Of a stretch of 64,000 nucleotides of DNA, positions 24,823 to 36,109 are shown piece after piece. The stretch comes from Chrysogorgia sp. JL179-B06 (Eukaryota > Cnidaria > Anthozoa > Scleralcyonacea > Chrysogorgiidae), in contig JAYKKM010000498.1 in assembly GCA_035772405.1 (NCBI GenBank), positions 1,354,501 through 1,418,500 of the forward strand, read 5' to 3'. The translations under genes and the position numbers were made by a program. Within the stretch, counting starts at the first letter, position 1. Every line of letters begins with the position of its first letter. The notes under the pieces are model-generated. The model worked only from the letters and a program-made list of their open reading frames with translations. It had not been told where the DNA came from and did not search any database.

Positions 24823-24896
24823 GGGGTAATAGAAGGATATCAGGTTGGCATCGACCGTTTGGGTTGGCAACGACCGTTTACGAGACGGAAAATTGC
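24823..24896 (-). repeat. Right terminal inverted repeat of the MULE
   Basis: Reverse-complement partner of 11977-12050. It lies 89 nt upstream of the HMG/C2H2 start codon and probably contains or adjoins that gene's promoter. Confidence 0.85.
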
Positions 24897-26148
24897 CGCG
24901 GCGTGTGCCCCCTTTAAAATTCCGCAAACAAGTGTTTTCTGTTTTTTACCATGTCAAGACGAAGAAGTCGGAGCGATAAACGCAATGTTATATATGACCG
25001 ATTTGTTTTGGTAGCTTATCCAATTTTCATTGCAAAAGCCAGTTTCACTCATAGATATTTTAACATGGGTTCCAAGGTAAAACAATGGACGTTTTCAGAT
25101 GCCTACAGGCTAAAGTGTATATTAGTTCTGTACTACTTATGAGTTTCATAATCTTGATGCCCCTTTGTAATCGTGCATTTTTAGCAATGGCGTGGTGCCC
25201 TAATTTCGCAAAAATTCTTATCAGAAATCGCCGGAAAAGCAGTTCTGGGTTTTGCAAAATTAAAAATTTTCCTGGGGCCCATCCCCCAGAACCCCCTAGT
25301 TGGTTCGCCACGTAGCCGCGAAATACACCACAACGATAATATTTTGATATTAATATTAATCAGCATGGTTGAACCTAATGTTCGGCACACGAAGAAGTTC
25401 GACGTTTGAAACGGGTCATTGTTCAGTTTGCCAGTGATATATGCACGTGCATATTGTTCGATTTGGACACTAGCATCGTCCGTAAAAAATGACGTCCTCG
25501 AACGCGTCTTTTACCGCTAAGGCATTCAAACAGAACAAGAGCCTCTTTATTTTGTTTGGCTCTCGAACAAACTGGCAATAACGCGAATTTTCATGCCTCC
25601 AACCAAGCTGCTCGCGTCTGACTCGAGATATAAACGGCGCATTCATCGACCAGTTTGATATTTATTTTCAGCAGATGTTAATTCGTCATCGCTTTCATTG
25701 TTTCCTCGATGAACTTCAAGTGTTCCTTTTTCAAAAGCGGTTTTCTTCAACTACGTGGCGCATCTCGTAGATTCGCACCATTTCGTCGATACCGAGAAAG
25801 ATATAACATTTAAAGCCGATCTCGATGTTTGAATTCAAGGATGTCCGCGATTTTTGTGATCGGAACTGATGAAGACCAAAGCGAAACAATTCGTTCCCTG
25901 GCGTATTGCGATAATTTCTGCATTATTTACGAAACGATGGAGTGAACCTTATGGTATGGCGCGGTTTTCTCAAATGGCCAAAGGACGCAAAACTTCGGAA
26001 AAAGCTACTCGTTCCGGAACGTGTCGTGTAATTTCCGACGTGCGAACCGCGCTTGCTTGCAGAAGGTTAAACCTAGGTTAGACTGAGGTGAGACCTAGGT
26101 GCCACCTAGGTTTTTGTTAGGTTACTTCTAGGCAGTACTGTAAGTGGC
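24897..26148. other. Intergenic, no supported gene
   Basis: Open frames on both strands are short and lack motifs. It includes a GGGGCCCATCCCCC-type transposon-tail motif near 25276 and an AACCTAGGTT-rich tract (26066-26120) of short direct repeats. Confidence 0.4.
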
Positions 26149-29100
26149 GTGGATTGGAATCAAATTATGGACACGAATGACAGTATCGATGATGCTGTAG
26201 ATAACTTTTCAGAAATGTTTAACACCATAGCGGACCGTCATGCCCCATTCAAAACAATGCGTGTAAAAGGTATCGAGGTTCCATGGCTAAATAGCAAACT
26301 TCGGAAATCAATGCGCGATCGGGACTGCAGTCATCGTCGTGCAGTCAAAACAAAACGAACAGTAAATTGGAATCAATATAAGAATTTAAAGATGTTCGCA
26401 AAAAATGAAATGAAGCGAGGCAGAATATTACAAAGAGCTCATCGATAAATACAAGGGTATGCCCGATAAACTGTGGAAAAGCATTAATGAAGTGACTGGT
26501 CGTAACACTAAATCAACCCCAACTTGCATTGCTTCAAATGATGTTATTTACTCGAATGCACAGACGATATCGGAAACTTTGAATTCGTATTTCTGCTCAA
26601 TCGCAACTTAATTGGCTGAGAATTTCCGACCTGTAATAAGAACTGATCCTATATCAAAATCTACGTCAAATGATGAATTTCCTATTTCCGAACAATTCTG
26701 TTTTGAACCTATATCAGTTGAAAATATTGAAAATCAATTGTAAGCACTACAGAAAAATAAGGCAATCTGGTGCGATCGTATCAGTGCCAGGTTGCTAAAG
26801 GATGCTGCAGCTGTTATAGCACCAAGCTTAACGATACTTTTTAATCGATCCCTCACGACAGGCTCTTTCCCTAGCTCTTGGAAAATCGGTTGAGTTACAG
26901 CACTCCATAAGCAAGGCGATCAGACAAATGTCAATAATTACAGGCCAATAACAATACTTCCCACGCTCAGTAAATTACTCGAGCGAGTAGTTCATGATCA
27001 ATTGTATAAATACTTTATTGCAAAGGAAATTCTTGCGAAAGAACAATTCGGTTTCCGAGCAAGAAGATCAACCGACGCAGCTCTCATTCACATTACGGAT
27101 AACATACTGACATGTATGGATTCGGGCCAAATCACTGGGGCAGCCTTTCTAGATTTAATCAAAGCCTTCGACACTGTTAACCATGAACTGCTACTACAGA
27201 AATTAACCCATGCCGGACTGTCAAATAACACTGTGACATGGTTTCGGTCTTATTTAACAAATCGATCAATTTTCACCATGGTTGATAACAAAAGATCATC
27301 TGCGATGCAAGTGCCAATAGGTGTACCTCGAGGGAGCATCTTGGATCCACTTTTATTTATCCTGTTTGTGAATGATCTGCCACAATGCCTCAAATCTTGC
27401 AATGTGATGCTCTATGCTGTCGACACTGATTTATTACTCATCATCAATGATTAGTGATATTGAATCCAAACTTAATGTTGACCTGGCCAATATAACAGAT
27501 TGGTTTAATAGTAATTTTTTAACATTGAACTTTGAGAAATCGAATTTCCTTTTTTTAGGAAGTTCCCGCAAATTAAAATCTTGTGGAACGATTGAGCTAA
27601 TTGTTCAAGGGAAAAAAATTAAACAGTCGAGTACCATGAAATATCTCGGGATCACAATTCATGTAAATTTGACCTGGTCAGACCACATTAAAGCCTTGAG
27701 TTCCAAGATAAATCAGCGTATTGGAATCCTGAAGCGTGTCCGCCACATTTTACCCCAGAAAGAACTTGTAACTCTTTATCATGCAATAATTTTACCTCTG
27801 TTTGATTACGGAGATGTAGTCTGGGGTGACAAGAGTAATAAATGTCTTATGGATGATCTCCAGATCCTGCAAAACAAGGCTGCGAAAGTCATATTGGGTT
27901 TGCCAAGAATAAATTCATCCACTGATGCGCTTCAAACTTTGCATTGGGCAAAATTGGTCAGCGGCGCCTGTTGATGGTCAGCGGCACCTGTTGATGGCGG
28001 CCACATGTATTTTGTAGTCTGTCGTAATTTGTCAATCTCGTCTAAAATAGTTATATTCTAAAGCCAGTATGTGGCCTTTATTGCTGCCAATAGTCTATCA
28101 AGTCTTCCTATGGCATCGAGTGATCCTGATACCCTGTCTGTTGAGTTATTTTGACGGCCGTCCTGCCCAGTTGTCGATAGCTTCGAGCGGCCGCCATACT
28201 GGATTTATATCTACGGTGAAAATTACATACTCGTCCTCGACTTTGAAGTCCTTGAGGAAATCGTCGCCTCGCCACCTCATCCCTCATGAACTATGGGCCA
28301 AAATCAAGGATTTGGGAATCTGTAAACCTTACCGATCGCGACGTGGTGGTCGAAAGAAACGGTCTAACAGTCAAATCGATTCGACTCTTCAATCGACTAG
28401 CGTTGTGTGTCAATTAATGCAATCACAAACTAGCCTAATTCGGCCTGTCGCCGTTCCGGTCACGATTGTTGCGAATGTACGATCCCTGCTTCCTAAAATG
28501 GATGAGCTCCAATCTATAACTGATGTCAATAATGCAGGAATAGTATGTATCACTGAAACCTGGTTAAATAACTCTGTCCCTGACTCTGCGATCCAGCTCG
28601 TAGATCGTGTATGCTTCAGGAGGGACAGGTTTAATACTCATGGCGGTGGTGTTTGCATTTATGTTGACTCACGGTATCCCTGCCAACGTGTCAATGATTT
28701 TGAAGTTCCAGAAATTGAATCATTATGGGTTAATGTCAGTCCTTTTCGATTGCCTCGTTCAATATCAACCATTCTAGTTGGTGCTGTCTACCATCCCCCA
28801 TCAAGTGACACCGAAATGAATCTTAGACTACTTGATCACATACAGAAGATCACTGACTCGTTTCTTCTTAACTATCCTGATGGCCTGATTATTATCTGTG
28901 GTGATTTCAATCCACCCAGTACAGGGTTAACAGAGCGATTAATGAGGCATAAGACCGGCCTATTCCATGTAATCAATGTGCTAACAAGAGACACTGGAAT
29001 ACTTGATTGGTGTGTTACCAACAAACCTAAACTCTTTGTGCCACCGACACAGCTTCCAAAGATAGGTGGTAGTGACCACTTTGCTGTGTTGATTAGACCC

Positions 29101-31508
29101 TCCGTTCCTATACCATCTACCTAGGCTACTAAGAAATCAATTTGGAAGCGCGATTTAAGGGCTAGTAATTTCAATACCTTTGGCAGATGGATAACCAGCT
29201 TTGATTGGAGTACCGTACTGAATCTACCCTTATTTTTGGATAAATTCAACTCCTTTAATACCATACTCTCTGAAGCTATTGACATCTATCTACCCTTGCA
29301 TAAAGTCAAAGCCTGCTCCTCTGACAAACCGTGGGTAACGTGCAAATTGAAAAGGATGATTACAAGGAGGCAAAAGCTACTTTTATCTCATGGTAAAGAT
29401 TCCCTGGAGTATAGGCTAATGAGGAACAAAGTCCAGAGGGAATGCAGGTCGTCTAAAATTACCTTCTATGCCAACAAGGTTGCAGCCCTTAAAGACACAA
29501 ACATCTCTCGGTGGTGGAAGGAGATTAAAGGTCTGGGTGGCCTGACAGATTCGTGTGAATGGTGGCATCAAATGTTGGATGACAATACACCCTCCACTGA
29601 CCTTCTCAGTGAGAAGTTTAATACCTTTCTGTTTGGTCTGACGTCACACTTCACCCCTTCAGCTCCCCCCACGCTGCTCCGTCCCTGTTCCCGCTGAGTA
29701 CCTTGTGTCCAGTCAAAAGGCTTACAAAGCATTACGGTAGATTAAGATCAACAAGTCGCCTGGCCCAGATCCCGTCCCCAATCGTGTTTGGAAGGAATTT
29801 GCATTCGAGCTTGCACCAGTTGTGTGCGATTTATATAACTCATCATTGGTAGAAGGCATTGTGCCTGGGAAGCTGAAGCAGTCTATTGTGAACCCTGTAC
29901 CTAAATGCTCCCCTCCAAAGTCTATCGAAGATGATTTAAGGCCCATCACCTTAACCTCACAGCTGGCCAAATTAATGGAAGGTTTTACCCTAGACTTATT
30001 GTTTAGACAGGTCATAGATAAATTGGACCCTAAACAGTTTTCTGTTAGAGGTAAATCTACCACCCAGGGCCTTGTTTATCTGATGCACTCCATCCTGGAG
30101 TCATTAGATAGAGGTAATAATTATGTAAGAATTTTTTTCGCTGATTTTAGTAAGGGGTTTGACCTGGTAGATCATAATGTTCTTCTGCGTGAGCTAGATA
30201 TTCTTGGGGTTAATAGATATATTATTAGATGGGTTGGTGCCTTCCTCACATGCAGATCACAAAGGGTTAGAATTGGCGAGTCACTTTCTACCCCTGTATT
30301 TCCACATGGTGGTATCCCCCAAGGGACTAAACTTGCCCCTCTCCTTTTTGCCATACTTATCAATAGACTAGTTGACAGTTGGCCGAGTAGAATTAAATAT
30401 GTAGGTGATACAACAGTCTACGAGGTCATCCCTAGGTGCTCCTCCAGCTATCTTCCTCATATAGGTAATGAAATCAATGCGTTTGCCACCCAGCGTGGTA
30501 TGCGCCTTAATCCTAAGAAATGTAAGGAGCTTGTGATTAATTTCCTTAATTATCAGCCTGCGCCAGTCAATGAGCTACACCTGATGGGTACTACAATTAA
30601 GAGGGTTACTACCTATAAACTTCTGGGGGTATATATAAGCTGTGACCTTACTTGGAATACCCATATAGAGTTTATATTTAAAAAGGCTTTGAAGCGCTTG
30701 TATGCAATACGTATACTCAAGAAATCTGGAGTTCCACAGACAGACGTGGTTAATATATATTGTTCTCTAATACGCTCCACTCTTGAGTATGCTTCACCTG
30801 TATGGGCTGCCCTCCCGGAGTACCTTTCCAATTTGGTTGAGTCGATACAAAGGAGGGCACTACGTATTATTTACCCTTGGCTCGATTACCATGATGCACT
30901 TGTCCAGTCTGGCCTCCTGCGGCTCTCTGATCGTAGGGCCGAATCATGTGTAAAGTTTATGGAAAGAATATCCAATTTAGTACCACTTAAATATCTAGTC
31001 CGCAAACCAGATGTTATTCAACATGGCAATGGTTTGCGTTCTGGACAGTCTAGGACCTCGAGAGTTATAGGCAAGACCAAACGTTTAAACGACTTTGTTA
31101 CGCTAAAATACATGGCTTGAATATTTACATATATACATATTTACAATGTAACCGTATTACTAGTATATCTGACCACCATTTGCTGCGAATGTTGGTAATT
31201 AAACATATATTATTATTATTATTATTATTATAAAATTACACTCAAGACGTGAACAGCATCGTTGCATCGCTGTGTACAAACACATAAACGGTCATATGGA
31301 AGTGGAACTTGAAATGATAAGGAATAGTGCTGTTCATAGTTATTCCACCCGTGGGAGGAATAACCTACATCTGCTAAAAGTTACGACTGAATGGGGAAAG
31401 CAACGTTTTGCTTTCCACGCGGTGAGAGTTTGGAATGATTTGGATGATGATATTAGGAACATTGTAAATCTTAAAATTTTTAAGAGAAAACTTTCTTGCC
31501 AGAAGTAA
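26149..31508 (+). pseudogene. Non-LTR retrotransposon A, degraded and interrupted
   Basis: Readable in pieces: an endonuclease-RT linker region (26149-26448), RT with NYRPITILPTLSKLLERVV and QFGFRARRSTDAAL, then IPLGVPRGS-like and LYAVDTDLL. The last replaces the catalytic YADD with YAVD. The thumb region follows at 27414-27949, and the C-terminal tail at 31238-31508 (STRGRNNLHL, FHAVRVWNDL). In-frame stops occur near 26608, 26742 and 26892. The reading frame resumes across the insertion of element B when one AAAATT is removed, proving the nesting. Polyadenylation-like AATAAA occurs at 31708-31713. Confidence 0.8.
27956..31231 (+). mobile_element. Non-LTR retrotransposon B (endonuclease plus RT), inserted in A
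   Basis: 3,276 bp between AAAATT duplications at 27950-27955 and 31232-31237, with a (TTA)n 3' tail and a tandem 20-bp repeat (GGTCAGCGGC...) at its 5' end. It encodes an AP endonuclease (about 28460-29110: CITETW, CGDFN, GSDHFAV). It also encodes an RT (29822-31120: FFADFSKGFDLVDH, GGIPQGTKLAPLL, YVGDTT). The expected RT box is (Y/F)xDD; here the first catalytic aspartate reads glycine (VGD). In-frame TAG stops at 29122 and near 29741 and a frameshift near 29690 confirm it is dead. The tail and style suggest a CR1/L2-like clade, which I infer only from pattern. Confidence 0.85.
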
Positions 31509-33295
31509 TCTTAGGCTTATAGCATATATAATATTGGACTTAATAATACTACCGAACTTGGATTATCCATATTTTAAACTATTTTTAATATTTTATATTT
31601 TACTGTATAACTGTGACAGTAAATGCATGTGCGTAAATAATTGTGTAAACATTTTTAATTTTACAGGACTTCGTTGAAAAACACCTTATGGTGACATGTA
31701 ATTTCCTGAATAAATATTATTATTATATTCAAGCAGATGGTACACAAACCCCTTCAATGTATTTGATTTGTATTTCTAAATTGCATACGCAGCACAATGG
31801 GTTTATATAATTTCATAGGATAAAAGTCGATCACCTTGTACAATTTGACAAAGCATGTTTATTTCATCAGTCATTTATTATATGTTTACTTTACACAGTA
31901 CATTTCAACTGTCATGTAATTAGGACTTCATCTTCTATCATAATATTAATATTTTCACGTAATTTAGCAATTAATTTTTATATTTTTATACTTTACATAT
32001 ATATATAGATATACATATACATTTTTATTTTGTAAAGGTTTTTCAAGGGCCACAAGTTTGTTAGTACTTTGTACTATTTAGTGTAACCCTCCTTAAATAA
32101 AGTTCCTATCATGTCTTTTTGGTGGGTTTATACATGGGGGGCTTATATACAGACAAGATTTTGTGTTAGTAATAACATTAATTATTGACTTTATTTCAAC
32201 ATAACACAAGGTTAACATATAAACAAGCATAAGATACTATTAAGTTAGATATGGTCATAGTCCTCATCAGTGGCAGTGCTGCTGGTACTGTCTGTTACGA
32301 TAGCATCATAGTCGATGTCGTTGTCTTCTTCCTCACTCGAAGTTTGAAGATGAAATTGTTCTTCTGGTAACGGCATGATGTAACCTTGTTCTCGTGTTAG
32401 TTTTTCTTGTCCATGTATAAGCCCGTGGGCTTATATTCGGAATGGTGAGAGTGTTAGTAAATTGGTGGGCTTATACATGGGGGCTTATATTCGGAGGTTT
32501 ACAGTATATCAACTTGCAACAAAATAAGTTCAGTAATGAAATTTAGTAACAATATAGCTCACACACAAAGTCGCTCATAACACTTAACTTAAAATGTTTC
32601 AATGCTGCTTCAGTTTGTTTACATTTATAAGATCTATTAATCTATTTCATAGAAAACCTAATACATTATAATTTCATACAGTATATATTTTTTTATCTTT
32701 TACATGCATATTTAGAACCAAGTTGGATTAATCTTTTCTTTTTCAATTTTTCATAGTTTAATACTATTTGCATGTATACTTGCAAGATACAGTACTATTT
32801 GAAACTGCAGTTATAACATTGTTATTGGTATAACTACATGCTCAATCAATGATTAATTGCACATTTATCAAATTTCAAAGGGTTATTTTATGAATGGATA
32901 TGTGTTTTAGATCTGTGTTTCAGATCTGTGTTTCAGATCTGTGTTTCCTTCAAGTTAATATAGAAACACTCATGTAACATTGGAAGAACTCAAAATAGCT
33001 ATAAAACACTCACCCTTTCGGCCAGTGTTCCCAGCCACAAAAATTTCACGTTGCAACCTTTCACTCGTGTTTCTCTATCAACTCGATGGAAACATGGAAA
33101 ATGTTTTCTATTCCTTAAATATTACATATGCGAATACTGAAAACATGTTTTATATACACACGCTCCCTGTACATATTAGCGCAGATACATGTACGCCTGA
33201 GTGGATCTATTTTATAATACTAGTTTTATACATATGATTGGTGTAACATGAATAGATAAGAGTTAGATTTTAGCTTCTTTATCTTTAGATTCATT
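31509..33295. other. Repeat-derived noncoding stretch
   Basis: Holds the 3' end of retroelement A. Two copies of a GGTGGG(T/C)TTATACATGGGG GGCTTATAT motif lie near 32120 and 32465. On the minus strand between 32240 and 32390 there is a short acidic, serine-rich coding-like stretch that could be the C-terminus of a DDE transposase. A 15-bp tandem (AGATCTGTGTTTC) repeats three times at 32909-32946. No complete gene. Confidence 0.35.
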
Positions 33296-33606
33296 ATGGT
33301 CTCGAATCTTGAAAATAGTGATGATGATGGGTCAGAAGATGAAGAAACTAGAGTATTAAACTGAAAGAAAAAACAACCTGTGTAAAATGTATCCCAAATG
33401 TATCCTTTACTGGTAAAGACTTTACACTGCCCGAAGATGTTGACGAAATGATACCCCTGTCATATTTTAGAATATTTTGGGATGACACCATCACCAAAAA
33501 CCTTGTAGAGCAGACTAATTTGTACAGTGTACAGATGCATGGTAAGAATATCATGACAACAAGCCAGCAAATTGAGCAATTTAGTGGCATGCAGACAATG
33601 GTATAG
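33296..33606 (+). pseudogene. piggyBac-type transposase fragment
   Basis: After a short acidic N-terminus (33296-33363, closed by TGA) the frame shifts. It then reads a piggyBac-like N-domain: LPEDVDEMIPLSYFRIFWDD, VEQTNLYSVQ, TTSQQIEQFSGMQTM. The DDE core is absent. It is a truncated relic with no inverted repeats seen. Confidence 0.6.
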
Positions 33607-33611
33607 TATAA

Positions 33612-33847
33612 AAATAGGTACGCAATGCGTACATGCGTCTACGTTTTGGATGGGGCATAATTACCATCGTGATTCATGGCACAGATATACAATAGTATAT
33701 CCAAAATCCAAAACGGTGACACATGGATGCAGAGCGTTCTCGGTTTCGGCACCAAAACTGTGGAATTCATTACCACAGGAAATTAGAAGCTTTGATATGT
33801 TGGGTAATTTTAAGGCAGCACTTAAGACTTTTCTTTTTTTAAATTAA
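33612..33847 (+). pseudogene. 3' tail of a non-LTR reverse transcriptase
   Basis: The reading VTHGCRAFSVSAPKLWNSLP and FKAALKTFLF is the very common C-terminal end of CR1/jockey-like RT proteins. An (ATT)n tract follows at 33987-34005. This is a 5'-truncated insertion. Confidence 0.65.
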
Positions 33848-36109
33848 TAGTTTTTGTTCTTAGTGGTAATATATGTAGTAGGCTTTATCTTATAATGAAA
33901 CTGTAATAAGTTTTATAAGTAAATTAAAGAATAAATTTAGAGGTTTTAAGAGCATTGAGACTATTGTATAATGCTCCTAACACATCTTTTATTATTATTA
34001 TTATTAATAGTAAAGCAATATATAAATATTGTTATTTACATTCGTTGGAAGTGATTGCTATAATGATTTCAGATGAAGGAAAATCATTACTTTACACACG
34101 ACTTGGTGGACTGGTGCAGATACTGTATATTAACCATTAAAAACTGAAAACATATTTCTTGTGATAAAACTATACACCCATTACTGGTATAGCCCATTGT
34201 TTATCTGATGCATTGACTGCATATATACATGAGCATGGTGCTACACTAGAGCTACCGATGGGCATTGTAGTATTTTAGAACTTGGTCTTGTAATTATTAG
34301 ACAACTTGTATTTTGGGTAAGAAATACAGAACATCAATAACAGAAACTTGTTTTATTAAACAATCATAAACTTTAATAATATTTTGCTGTATGGTAGAAT
34401 GCAGATATTATACCTATTATAGTCAAACCAGATTTTCTCTTGTATGAGACTTTGCAATATTGATGTGCAACATTGCAATTTTGATTGACGGATTTAAATG
34501 CCTAACTTTGGATAATGCTAAATTCTACATAAATTTAGAGCCATTACTTTCAAGTATTATATCACATTTATGTGTTGTTCGATGTTAAGCAACCTGTTGA
34601 GGAATCATGATAAAGCATTTGCAAGTTGCTGATTGAATCCACCAGTGGAAATTGCAATATTGTTATCGAATATTGCGCGCAAGAGAACATCGGTTTGACT
34701 ACAACAGTTAGAAAACAGTAAATGGCCAAAATATTTTATATATTTGTAATACGACTGTACCAGTACATAAAAATATCTCAGTTTAATAAATAATTAAAGG
34801 CTATTTTAGTGAACATTGTGTTCAACATCTATTGAATAAATTAATATAATTTTTTGTAATATTCCAGCTTTTTAGCTGACAATTGATCTGCCAGAATAAA
34901 AAATGGTGTGTGAAGAATGTTACAATTGATTTTTCCTTGTCAAATATTATTGGAAAATACTGTACATTATTTAAACTATAATATTAAAATTGTACAAGAA
35001 ACTTCTATATAAAGCCCAGGTATGGTTAAATATGGTAATATTCCCCCACACTGACTCACTCTCATTTGGATAAGTTAATTTGAAGGAAATCAATTATCAA
35101 TATTTAAACACTGCAAAGATTCCTTGATGTTTTGATGCAATAGTGTTGCATGTCCAGATTTTGGTTGAATATCCAGATTTTGGTTGAATATTCAGATTTT
35201 AGTTGAATAGTTTCTTTAGTGTGATTTGCTTCGATTGTGATGATTACCTACAGATGCTTAGGTTGGATAAGTTGCTTTTGAGGAAAATCTGTTATCCATT
35301 TAAATACTGTAGCTTATACTGTAGCTTCTTCCTTAGGTTGCCTTCTGATAAATGGATTTAAATCCTAATGTTAATCGATGAGGCACCATTGTTCCATAAT
35401 CAATCCCTCCCATTAATATTTCACACACCTTCATCTAGTTCTTGTTTCATTTATCTTCTTTCTTAATTTCATCCTTTTGCTATTGAAGCTGAGAATTTCC
35501 AGAAAATATTAAACACTGGTACCATACTGAGCAATGTCCATAGTCATTTACTTGGTTTTATGTGTTGTTAAACACATATTCGTCCAATATTCAATTACAG
35601 TATAAATTATTTTGATGGCCAGATACTAAAATGGAAAAAAACCCCATTTAATACCATGGCATATGAATGGAAAAACTAAACAGAAAAAGAAAAGAAAATA
35701 TGAAAGGGAAAAACATACCTGTTAAAATAATATGATGCAATACCTTGTACATGCAGCAGGTCTAAATTGCAAGTCACAACAGGGGCAACGGAGTCGGGGG
35801 GGGGGGGGGGAGGAAAGGGGGCAAATATTAATTTTCTTAAATTGCATTGTAAAATAAAATTGAAATAGTATGAAATTCAACATCTTTTTCTGCATCCCCA
35901 AATCTTCGCCACTTGAAATTGCCCCTCCCCCCCAATATAAAAAGTGCTCTGCAGCCCCTGCACAATGATAGAGTTAGATAAAACTCCATGTGTGTCCCAT
36001 ATTTTAAACCCAACCACCTGTCACAAAATGTGGGTGATATACAAACCAGCCCACAAATTATATTGGGAAAACCATGTAATTCCCATTTCTATTGTAGAAA
36101 TGCAATAAT
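33848..36109. other. Gene-poor A/T-rich spacer
   Basis: No open frame with recognisable motifs. Three tandem copies of ATCCAGATTTTGGTTGAAT lie at 35153-35207, and a G14 run at 35798-35811. Nothing else noted. Confidence 0.5.

Larger units (their letters stand above)
11977..24896. mobile_element. Two-gene MULE (MuDR-like) transposon with nested insertions
   Basis: Inverted repeats of 74 bp (11977-12050 and 24823-24896) appear identical by eye. The left repeat lies 48 nt before the ATG of a MULE/SWIM transposase. The right one lies 89 nt before the ATG of an HMG-box/C2H2 gene on the opposite strand, so the two genes converge. This is the arrangement of maize MuDR (mudrA and mudrB with promoters in the terminal repeats). 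Flanking 9-mers CGCGCCGAT and CGCGGCGTG share 6 of 9 positions and could be a decayed target duplication. The 12.9-kb length is inflated by later insertions in the second gene's first intron. The element identity is inference; the repeats and genes are directly visible. Confidence 0.65.

Noticed and set aside
25869..26081. 70-codon open frame and neighbouring frames at 24951-25390
   Set aside because: No motif, no splice signals and composition like the surrounding repeats.
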